From: JALHTV01 sp049510055
GTDB taxonomy: Bacteria > Planctomycetota > Phycisphaerae > SM23-33
Direction of reading: 5' to 3'
Assembly (NCBI GenBank): GCA_049510055.1
Contig: JBEKZI010000021.1
Location: 1 to 53,474 of the forward strand
Length of the DNA stretch: 53,474 nt
Positions 8,119 to 15,363 of this stretch are shown here, piece by piece. Position 1 is the stretch's first letter. Every line of letters begins with the position of its first letter. A model generated the notes under the pieces. That model was not told where the DNA came from. It saw only the letters and a list, made by a program, of their open reading frames with translations, and did not search any database. The translations under genes were made by a program, and so were the position numbers.

Positions 8119-9297
8119 AGGCTCTTGCGCCACGCGGCGGAGGATGTCCATCGCGTGGTCAATCTGCTGGCGAGGGGTGAAGCTTCGCCGGATGTAGTCT
8201 TGCGCGGTCAATCCCATCCGGCGGGCGCCGTCGGCGTCGCGGGCGAAGCGGTCCACGCAGTCGGCCAGGCCCGCGGCGTCGTCGGGGTCGAAGAACAGCC
8301 CCGTAAGGTTGGGGGCGATCATGTCCATGATGCCCCCCACCGGCGTGGCGGCGATGGGCTTGGCCAGCGCCATGGCCTCCAGCAGCACGCGCGGGTGGCC
8401 TTCGGTGTGAGTGGGTATCACGACGGCCGTCGCGACCCGCATGACCTGAGGCAGGTCGTGGCGCAGGCCCAGCCAGGCCACGCGATCCGCCACGCCCAGC
8501 TTTTGCGCCAGGGCCTGCGTGTCCGCCAGGTAGGTTCGATTGGGCCCGTAGGGCGAGTAATCCCCGACGATCCACAGCACCGCGTCATGCCCGGCGTCCA
8601 GGATATGCCGCATGGCCCCGACGGCGGTGTGCTGGCCCTTGGTGCGGATGATGGCGCCGGGGCACAGCAGCCGAATGGGCCGGTGGTCCTGCGGCAGCGG
8701 GGCCTCCAGCGGGCGGGCGGCCAGGGCGACCAGTTCGTCGACGTCCAGGGCGTTGTGCAGGACGTGCAGCTTCCGCGGCTCCACGCCCGAGCAGATGGCG
8801 GCCGCCCGCGTGGCCCGCGAGACGGCGATGACCGCCTGGCAGCGGCGCCGGCACAGGCGGCGGGCGTACCACGGCATCATGTCGGGGGTGTACCAGCCCT
8901 GCAGGTAGATGACCAACGGGATGTGCCGGATGCGGCGGTTCATGCCGATCACCGCGGCGGCTTTGAAACTACTGGTGAAGATTAGCGAGGGGGCTAGCTC
9001 CTCCATGACGTCCGCGGCGCGGCGGCGGACGGCCAGCAGTTCCGGCAGGGACGCCGCCACCCGCCACAGGCGGAGCAGCGGCCGGCCCTGCCCGCCGACG
9101 TGCAGGCCGCGGGCCTGGGAGCACAGGACGCGATAGTCCACCCCCAACCGCCGCACGGCGTCGGCGTAAGGCTCGCAGCAGCCGTAAGGGTCCACCACGG
9201 CGATGTCGACCATCGACCGGAGCTTGCCGGCCAGGTCCACCGTCGTGCGGGACGAGCCGCCGAAGTGCGTGACAAAATCAAAAAACGCGACGCGCAT
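8107..9297 (-). CDS. Glycosyltransferase family 4 (GT-B fold)
   Basis: Third GT4 enzyme, 396 residues. It begins MRVAFFDFVTHFGGSSRTTVDLA, with the glycine/serine loop of the N-terminal domain. The donor domain shows RLLCPGAIIRTKGQHTAV near 207 and the EX7E motif in EGHPRVLLE, followed by ALAKPIAATPVGGIMDMI. The C-terminus ends inside a GCCTGCC/GGCAGGC palindrome, so the last four residues may derive from a repeat rather than from the ancestral protein. It is 64 nt upstream of the next GT gene and 80 nt downstream of the ligase/polymerase gene. Substrate unknown. Confidence 0.87.
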   Translation of the reverse strand: MRVAFFDFVTHFGGSSRTTVDLAGKLRSMVDIAVVDPYGCCEPYADAVRRLGVDYRVLCSQARGLHVGGQGRPLLRLWRVAASLPELLAVRRRAADVMEELAPSLIFTSSFKAAAVIGMNRRIRHIPLVIYLQGWYTPDMMPWYARRLCRRRCQAVIAVSRATRAAAICSGVEPRKLHVLHNALDVDELVALAARPLEAPLPQDHRPIRLLCPGAIIRTKGQHTAVGAMRHILDAGHDAVLWIVGDYSPYGPNRTYLADTQALAQKLGVADRVAWLGLRHDLPQVMRVATAVVIPTHTEGHPRVLLEAMALAKPIAATPVGGIMDMIAPNLTGLFFDPDDAAGLADCVDRFARDADGARRMGLTAQDYIRRSFTPRQQIDHAMDILRRVAQEPACR

Positions 9298-9377
9298 GAC
9301 CGTTCCCTTGTTTTCGCCGCCGGGTTTCCCCCCATGTTAATGGCGGCACCGAAGGCGCCGCAAGATGGACGGTCCCC

Positions 9378-10718
9378 TCAGGAAGGCAGGACCGGCTTGG
9401 GCAGGGGGGAATCCGCCGGCAGAGGCGGCGCCTGCTCTTCGGCCGTCTCATGTCGGTAGAACTGGTAGGCGGCATCGTGCTGCAACGCCCACATCAGACG
9501 CGCGGAAAAGCCGATCAGCATGGCCAATACCATGTTGGGTATCAGACGCCGGTTGATCTCATTGAACAGACCCAGCACCAGCAGCGCCAAAATGCCGGCC
9601 TGCGCCGCCTTGAACATTTTCCGCATCGCATTGTCCGCGGCAAAATACTTGCTCAGCCGTCGCATTCGCATGTACGCCAAGCCCACCATCAGGAAGTACA
9701 GCGAGAAGCCGACCAGGCCGGTATTCGACAGAAGCTCCATGTACGCGTTGTGCGCCGAGACGGCCCGGCCGCCGGTATATCCCGCGTAGGCCCCCACGCC
9801 GATTCCGAAAATGGGATGGGCCTTGAAGAAATCGAACGCCTCGATGATCAGCGTGTCTCGCCCCGCCATGGCCACGTCTTCACTGCTGCCGGACAGCGTG
9901 GTCCTCATGCGAACGACCAGGGGACTGTTCGGGAAGAACATGACGGCGACGATCAAAGGAATGATCATGGCGGCGGCCGCCGGCAGGAACATTTTCCAGT
10001 TGGACCGGAAAGACCCCACGTGCTCCAACAGAAAGTAGAAGACGGCCACCGAGAATGCGGCGATGGCGGAACCTCGCGACCCGCTGGCCAGAAGGGCGAC
10101 CGCCGCAAAGCCGAAAAACACCAACGTGGCCGTCTTCCAGAATCCCTTGGTCACCGGCCGGATAATCAGCGCGGAAATGACGGCGTACGTAATCATCCAC
10201 CCGAAGGCGTTGGGCTCGGCCTGAAGGGCGGTCGTCCGTTCCCCGCCGCTTTCCACCACCGAGAAGCCCGCCACCGCGCCCATGACGGCCACAATGAAGG
10301 TCCCCACAATCTGCATGAGCATGAACGCCTTCAGCTTGGGCAGGGAATTACAGATGAGCAGGAACACGAAAAAGCCGCCGTAGATCTTCGTCTCGTACCA
10401 GGCCATGCTGATGCACAGAGCGAAGTACTCCGAGAGAAAGGCCGTCACGTAATCCCACAACACCAGGCCGACGATCACCCAGAACTCCGGCAACTTCTCC
10501 ACGCCGTAGCTCCTGCCCGAAACGACCAGCAGCACCAGCAGGAAAATGAAATAGTAGTTGGCGATGAAGTAATACTTGCCCGTCGTCAGATAAACGGCCA
10601 GGTAGATGGCGAACAGCCAATCCACAATCCCCAGGCGCTGCGTGAGAACCCGGTGGGTTTCCGGATAGTCCACGGAAAGCCCGTCGTCGTACGGTTGAAC
10701 GTGGCTGAGCGTGCTCAT
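9378..10718 (-). CDS. O-antigen ligase/polymerase family membrane protein (Wzy/WaaL-like)
   Basis: A 446-residue protein with about ten membrane helices, placed among polysaccharide genes. It should polymerise repeat units or ligate polymer at the periplasmic face. The C-terminal half contains FKAHPIFGIGVGAYAGY and AHNAYMELLSNTGLVG, the pattern (AHNxY...L...G..G) typical of the Wzy_C/WaaL domain. Wzy and WaaL cannot be told apart by eye. The ATG giving MSTLSHVQPYDDG was chosen; the frame is open for another 44 codons upstream, but they look non-coding and lack a good ribosome site. A 279-nt gap separates it from the acetyltransferase gene upstream. Confidence 0.82.
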   Translation of the reverse strand: MSTLSHVQPYDDGLSVDYPETHRVLTQRLGIVDWLFAIYLAVYLTTGKYYFIANYYFIFLLVLLVVSGRSYGVEKLPEFWVIVGLVLWDYVTAFLSEYFALCISMAWYETKIYGGFFVFLLICNSLPKLKAFMLMQIVGTFIVAVMGAVAGFSVVESGGERTTALQAEPNAFGWMITYAVISALIIRPVTKGFWKTATLVFFGFAAVALLASGSRGSAIAAFSVAVFYFLLEHVGSFRSNWKMFLPAAAAMIIPLIVAVMFFPNSPLVVRMRTTLSGSSEDVAMAGRDTLIIEAFDFFKAHPIFGIGVGAYAGYTGGRAVSAHNAYMELLSNTGLVGFSLYFLMVGLAYMRMRRLSKYFAADNAMRKMFKAAQAGILALLVLGLFNEINRRLIPNMVLAMLIGFSARLMWALQHDAAYQFYRHETAEEQAPPLPADSPLPKPVLPS

Positions 10719-10997
10719 CGGGCCGCTTGACCCTCTCGTCGTGCCGCTGGAAGTATAGGCCGGGGAAACAATAACACCTTTGCCTCTTTCTTTTGTGTAC
10801 GGCCGGGCGGTGCGGAAAGTTCCCGCCCGCGCCAATACAAATGCGCCCACGAAGGCGCAAGCGAAGGCAAAAAAAGCCCTCCGTGGCGACAGTATTTCTA
10901 TCGACCAACGAGGGGGTGAAATCCAAGTACCTTCAGCCTTCGGGGGGTCTTACGGCGTGGATATTTTTTCGGCGGGTCCGGCCCGACTTGGAAAAAC
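10719..10997. other. 279-nt intergenic region
   Basis: No gene is supported here. On the minus strand it holds a TATACT that could be a -10 box (10752-10757) for the ligase gene, without a convincing -35, and a short T7 run near 10870 that could end transcription of the acetyltransferase gene. Neither is strong. Confidence 0.3.
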
Positions 10998-11672
10998 TCA
11001 TCCGCCCGGCTCGGCAGGCGGCTGGGGGCGGGAGGTGCCCTTCTTGCGATTCCCCGCCGTCGGATCTTCCAGACGATCCAGGCGGTGGAGAACGTCCTTG
11101 AGGACCTCGGCCAGTTCGTCGCCCCGGTCCACCAGCGGCACGCGCTGCCCTCCGCGGCGGATTACCCGGGCCGGAACCCCGGCCGCGATGCTGTCGGCGG
11201 GGACGTCGATCATGACGACCGCGTTGGCACCGATCGTGCTGCCGGAACCGATGGTGATGGGTCCAAGAATCTTCGCGCCGGCGCCTACGGACACATTGTC
11301 TTCCAGGATGGGCTTACTTCGGCCGTCGGCGGCGACCCGGCCGGAGCGGCCCCCCAGCGTGACACCCTGGCGTATCTCGCAATCCGGTCCGATGTGGACA
11401 TCCTCGCCGACGATCACGTCGCCGACGTGCCGGACGACGAACCCCGGGCCGATCTCCGCCGAAGCCGCGATGCGGACCAAACAATGATGCTGCATCCAAT
11501 TTTCCAGCAGGCGGGCCGGGACCTTCCAGCCGCTCTTCAGGCAGCGATGCGCCCAACGGTAGTAACAGACGGCCCGGAAACCCGCGTCGACAAAAAAGCA
11601 CCTCATCAGCCGCAGGTGCGTGCCTTGTTGCCCCGTGGATCGTTCGTAGTCCCGCCAGATGGCCGATTTCAT
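10998..11672 (-). CDS. Hexapeptide-repeat acetyltransferase (serine acetyltransferase/colanic acid type)
   Basis: A 224-residue acyltransferase that probably acetylates a sugar of the surface polymer or a small acceptor. A helical N-terminal part (to about 70) precedes left-handed beta-helix repeats such as IAASAEIGPGF, VIVGEDVHIGPDC, ILEDNVSVGAGAKI and ITIGSGSTIGANAVV. The acetyl-CoA site pattern is RQGVTLGG near 115. The arrangement resembles CysE, but the position in a polysaccharide locus favours a WcaB-like sugar O-acetyltransferase. The C-terminal 40 residues are polar and probably disordered. The start MKSAIWRDYE lies 22 nt after the flippase gene. A start 15 codons earlier would overlap that gene and is less likely. 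Confidence 0.78.
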   Translation of the reverse strand: MKSAIWRDYERSTGQQGTHLRLMRCFFVDAGFRAVCYYRWAHRCLKSGWKVPARLLENWMQHHCLVRIAASAEIGPGFVVRHVGDVIVGEDVHIGPDCEIRQGVTLGGRSGRVAADGRSKPILEDNVSVGAGAKILGPITIGSGSTIGANAVVMIDVPADSIAAGVPARVIRRGGQRVPLVDRGDELAEVLKDVLHRLDRLEDPTAGNRKKGTSRPQPPAEPGG

Positions 11673-11694
11673 GGCTATCGGATTCCTCTGTCCG

Positions 11695-13020
11695 TCATGG
11701 ACCGCCGCCGGTTTCATCCGCCCGGGATTTCCGGCTCGTCAGGCTGGCGAAAGCCAGGCGGATGGCATGGCGGCTGGGCAGCAGGATGCCCATCAAACGG
11801 AGATTATACCGCGTGCAGGCGATATAGACCGCCGCGATCCCCCCGGCCAAGCAGGCGATCAGTCCCGCGATGGCGGCGCCACCGGTGCCGTACGCCGGCA
11901 CCAGCACCAGGCACAGCAGGAGGTTTACCAGGCCGCTGAGCCCCAATGTCACGATGTTGTAAATCGGTTTGCCGTTGGCCGTGAACAGCCCCTGGAGAGC
12001 GCGGGCCAGGAAGAAGAACACCGACCCGCCCACCAACAGCCGCGTCGGCCAGACCGCCGGCAGGAACTGCCGCCCGTAAAGGATCAGCACCACGTAATGG
12101 GCGAAAAGAAGGATCGTCCCGCAGCCGATGACCGCGGCCGCCGTGGTCAGCCCCAACGTATGCTGCACGTGCAGCCGCTGCTCTTCGCCCTCCATGGCGG
12201 ACCAGCGGGAATACAGCAGCGTGTAGAACCCCACGCCGGCCGTGGCCACCAGCATGGCCACCTGCGAGGCCCGGCTGAAGTACCCGACGTCCGAAAAGCC
12301 CCGGAAGGCCTTCAGAATCGTCATGGCCACGTAGCTGTTGACGATCGTCAGCATGTCCGTGGCGACGATCTGGACGCCCAGGGGCACGCCCAGCCGCAGG
12401 AAGCCCCAGTCGGCCTTGGCGCGAAGGGAAATGCGATTCCACAGAGAACCGTAGGCGATGCCCAGACCGATGAAGGCCACCATGATCGGCAGGGCGATCA
12501 TCAGGTTCACCTGAATCCATCGCCGGGCCAGGAAGAACATCCCCGCCACCAGCACCATGTAGCAGAAGTCCGGCACCACGCGGACCAGCACCAGCGGCAG
12601 GGCCCGCATCCAGGCCATGTTGAGCTGGCTGAAGCACTGCCGGGCGAGGATCAGCGGCACGTAGCCGACGCAGGCCAGGATGGTCCAGGCGGGCAGGGCG
12701 CCGAAGAACTGCTCCCCCAAGCCAAACAGCGCCCACAGCACCACGCCCATGACGGCCGAGGTGGCCAGGCAGGCGTACAGACAGGTCACAACCGTTCGGG
12801 AGGGGTCCAGCTTGCGGGAGTTAATCGCGTAAATGGACGCCGTCGGCAGGCCCAGGCTGGCAATCTGCACGGCGAAGATCAGCGTCTGGCGCACGAGGGA
12901 ATACTGCCCCACGCCGCTGCTGCCCAGCGCCCGACTGAGTATCATCGCCTCAGCCAGCCCCAAGGCCATGCCTACGTATTCGGCGCCGGAAAGCAGGATG
13001 GCACTGCGGACGATCGACAT
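11695..13020 (-). CDS. Polysaccharide flippase (Wzx/MOP superfamily)
   Basis: A 441-residue protein with 12 or so hydrophobic segments and the family start SAILLSGAEYVGMALGLAEAMILSRALGSSGVGQYSL. The early helix with a conserved Arg and Gly-x-Gly-x-Tyr is typical of Wzx/RfbX lipid-linked oligosaccharide flippases. It would move undecaprenyl-linked repeat units across the inner membrane for the ligase/polymerase encoded nearby. It starts 3 nt after the end of gmd, so co-transcription and probably coupling are expected. It could also be a teichoic acid-type exporter; the superfamily assignment is secure, the cargo is not. Confidence 0.85.
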   Translation of the reverse strand: MSIVRSAILLSGAEYVGMALGLAEAMILSRALGSSGVGQYSLVRQTLIFAVQIASLGLPTASIYAINSRKLDPSRTVVTCLYACLATSAVMGVVLWALFGLGEQFFGALPAWTILACVGYVPLILARQCFSQLNMAWMRALPLVLVRVVPDFCYMVLVAGMFFLARRWIQVNLMIALPIMVAFIGLGIAYGSLWNRISLRAKADWGFLRLGVPLGVQIVATDMLTIVNSYVAMTILKAFRGFSDVGYFSRASQVAMLVATAGVGFYTLLYSRWSAMEGEEQRLHVQHTLGLTTAAAVIGCGTILLFAHYVVLILYGRQFLPAVWPTRLLVGGSVFFFLARALQGLFTANGKPIYNIVTLGLSGLVNLLLCLVLVPAYGTGGAAIAGLIACLAGGIAAVYIACTRYNLRLMGILLPSRHAIRLAFASLTSRKSRADETGGGP

Positions 13021-13023
13021 GGG

Positions 13024-14049
13024 TTAGCCTCGGCCCGCCTTGGAGCGGTGGTCGGCCAGGACGCGCTCCTCTTTGGCAATCGCCCAGTCGTGGTCGGTCA
13101 TCATCTTGGCCAGTTCCTTGAAGGTGACTTTGGGCCGCCAACCCAGCGCGGCGCGGGCCTTGGCGGCGTCGCCCAGCAGCAGGTCCACCTCCGTGGGCCG
13201 GAAGTACCGCGGGTCGGTCTGGACGTGCGTGTGCCAGTCCAGGTCCAGCAGGCCGAACACCTCGTCGAGGAACTCCCGCACGCTGTGCGTCTGGCCGGTG
13301 GCGATCACGAAATCGTCGGGGGCGTTCTGCTGGAGCATCAGCCACATGGCCTCGACGTAATCGCCGGCGAAGCCCCAGTCGCGCTTGGCCTCCAGGTTGC
13401 CCAGGAACAGCTTGTCCTGGAGGCCTTCCTTGATCCGCGTGGCCGCGCGGGTGATCTTGCGCGTCACGAACGTCTCGCCGCGGCGGGGGCTCTCGTGGTT
13501 GAACAGGATGCCGTTGCAGGCGAACATGCCGTAGGCCTCGCGGTAGTTCACCGTCTGCCAGAAGCCGAACACCTTGGCGCAGCCGTAGGGGCTGCGCGGG
13601 TAAAAGGGGGTTTTTTCGGTCTGGGGGGTCTGGACGACCTTGCCGTACATCTCGCTGCTGGAGGCCTGATAGAAGCGAGTCTTGAGCCCCGTGTCGCGGA
13701 TGGCTTCCAGCAGCCGCAGCGTGCCCACGGCGTCGGCCTGGACGGTGTACACCGGCTGGTCGAAGCTCACGCGGACGTGGGACTGGGCGCCGAGGTTGTA
13801 CACTTCATCCGGCTGGACGGCCGTGAGCACCTGGCGCAGGCCCGCCCCGTCGGTCAGGTCGCCGTAGTGCAGGCGCAGCCGCGACCCCCGCTCGTGCGGA
13901 TCGCGGTAGATGTGCTCGATCCGCTGCGTGGTAAACGAGCTGGAGCGGCGCATGATGCCGTGCACCTGGTATCCCTTGTCCAGCAGGAACTCCGCCAGGT
14001 AGCTGCCGTCCTGGCCGGTGATGCCGGTAATCAGCGCTCGTTTGGCCAT
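13024..14049 (-). CDS. gmd: GDP-mannose 4,6-dehydratase
   Basis: Converts GDP-D-mannose to GDP-4-keto-6-deoxy-D-mannose, the precursor of GDP-fucose, GDP-rhamnose and GDP-perosamine. The 341-residue protein has the family start ALITGITGQDGSYLAEFLL, the NADP-specific RRSSSF segment at 34-39, the catalytic SSSEMYG (130-136) and YGCAK (Tyr155, Lys159), and NHESPRRGETFVTRKI. All are canonical, so substrate assignment is good. The first gene of the pair gmd-wzx, it lies in the same direction as the glycosyltransferases. A GDP-fucose synthase-type protein is present at 2841-3803 and could use its product, although it is in a different transcription unit. Confidence 0.93.
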   Translation of the reverse strand: MAKRALITGITGQDGSYLAEFLLDKGYQVHGIMRRSSSFTTQRIEHIYRDPHERGSRLRLHYGDLTDGAGLRQVLTAVQPDEVYNLGAQSHVRVSFDQPVYTVQADAVGTLRLLEAIRDTGLKTRFYQASSSEMYGKVVQTPQTEKTPFYPRSPYGCAKVFGFWQTVNYREAYGMFACNGILFNHESPRRGETFVTRKITRAATRIKEGLQDKLFLGNLEAKRDWGFAGDYVEAMWLMLQQNAPDDFVIATGQTHSVREFLDEVFGLLDLDWHTHVQTDPRYFRPTEVDLLLGDAAKARAALGWRPKVTFKELAKMMTDHDWAIAKEERVLADHRSKAGRG

Positions 14050-14118
14050 TCACGTCTCCGGGGGAAAGACGGCCTTTATTACGTCATTCATCGGCCAACG
14101 GTGCGGGCGTTCTGCACG

Positions 14119-15342
14119 TCAATGGCCGGCCGCCGGCGCCAGGCACCGCTCCAGATAGGCCAGGTACTTGGCCGTGGCCAGGCGCCGGTCGAAGTGCTTG
14201 GCCGCGGCCGCCGCAGCCGCCTGGAAGGCCGCCAGTTTTGCGCGGTCGTCGTGCAGCCGCCGAACGGCCTGGGCCAGCAGCAGAGGCCGACGCGGCGGAA
14301 CGTGCACGCCGCAGCGGTACTCGGCCACCAGATCGGTCAACTCCGTGCCCTCGGGGCTAACGGCCAGGATGGCCGCCCCCGCCGCCAGGGCGTAGTAGGT
14401 CTTGGACGGCACGGACACGCCCTCGTAGCCCTCGTCCAGACAGACGATTGACGCGTCCGCCGCCGTCAGCGAGTAAGGCAGTGTGCTGAAGGGTTGAAGC
14501 GGCAGCAGCGTCAGGTTGGTCAGCTTGCGGGCGGCCACCGCCTCGGACATCTCCTGCCATCGCGTGCCCCCGCCGACGACCAGGAAGTGGATGTCCGGCA
14601 GATTCGCCAGGCTTTCGGCCGCGACAAGGATGGACTCCGTGTCGTGGCTGGCGCCCAGCGCGCCGCTGTAGGTCACGACGAACTTGTCCACCAGGCCGTG
14701 CTGGCGGGCGAAGGGATTGTCGGCCTTGGGCAGCGGGCGGATGAAGTCCGTGTCGACCCAGTTGGGGATGACCTCGATTTCCAGATGGTCCTCCGGCCGC
14801 AGGTGGGCGCGGAGCGTATCGGCCATGTGGCGGCCCAGCGTAATCACGCCCGAGGCCGCCAGAAGCGACCGCCGGCTCATCCACCGCCACAGCCGCGACA
14901 CCAGCCCCCCCTTGCGGCAATAGCCCATCCGCTCCATCAGGTCGGGATAGACGTCGTAGACCAGCAGCACGTACCGCACGCCGGCCAGGTGCTTCAGCAG
15001 CGGCATGACCAGCATCGTCCAAGGAGGATTGGTGACCACCAGCATCCCTGTGCGGCGGTGGCGGATGGCCGCGATGATGGCCTCCAGCGTAAACACGCCC
15101 CAACTCCATAGCCGCTTCCACGTGGGGGCCTTGATTAAGGACGTGGCGGACAGAATCTCAAACGGCAGCGTCGCTCCCGGCTCGGCGTCCACCCAGCCGG
15201 TCAGCACACCGCACCGCACGCCGCGGGCGGACAGGTCCTCCAGCAGCTCGCGATTCAGCGGGCCGACGACCTGGTTGATCACCAGCAGTTCGCTCAGCGG
15301 CAAAGCCGGCGGTCCTGGCGTTGGATTGTTGGCGTCGTTCAT
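14119..15342 (-). CDS. Glycosyltransferase family 4 (WbuB-like)
   Basis: A 407-residue GT-B enzyme. It has the pattern of WbuB-type transferases: N-terminal domain with MLVVTNPPWTMLVMPLL and VYDVYPDLMERMGY, a linker with VIPNWVDTDFIRPL, and a donor domain with VTYSGALGASHDTESIL, CLDEGYEGVSVPSKTYYALAAG and a late GTELTDLV. The EX7E pair is in EGYEGVSVPSK form, typical of this branch, where a PSK follows. It probably adds a deoxy- or amino-sugar to the lipid-linked oligosaccharide. The start MNDANNPTP has no clear ribosome site and the first 15 residues look unstructured. It is the right-hand end of the polysaccharide locus. Confidence 0.85.
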   Translation of the reverse strand: MNDANNPTPGPPALPLSELLVINQVVGPLNRELLEDLSARGVRCGVLTGWVDAEPGATLPFEILSATSLIKAPTWKRLWSWGVFTLEAIIAAIRHRRTGMLVVTNPPWTMLVMPLLKHLAGVRYVLLVYDVYPDLMERMGYCRKGGLVSRLWRWMSRRSLLAASGVITLGRHMADTLRAHLRPEDHLEIEVIPNWVDTDFIRPLPKADNPFARQHGLVDKFVVTYSGALGASHDTESILVAAESLANLPDIHFLVVGGGTRWQEMSEAVAARKLTNLTLLPLQPFSTLPYSLTAADASIVCLDEGYEGVSVPSKTYYALAAGAAILAVSPEGTELTDLVAEYRCGVHVPPRRPLLLAQAVRRLHDDRAKLAAFQAAAAAAAKHFDRRLATAKYLAYLERCLAPAAGH

Positions 15343-15363
15343 GTGCGAGCCCGTTGCCTTTAT

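Noticed and set aside
10851..10997. Riboswitch upstream of the O-antigen ligase gene
   Set aside because: Inspected both strands for c-di-GMP-type and other familiar conserved boxes; none was found.
11659..14451. A plus-strand open frame of 930 codons opposite the flippase and gmd genes
   Set aside because: It is antisense to genes with clear families, and its composition (His/Gln/Gly/Ala-rich, no domain) is that of an antisense shadow in GC-rich DNA.
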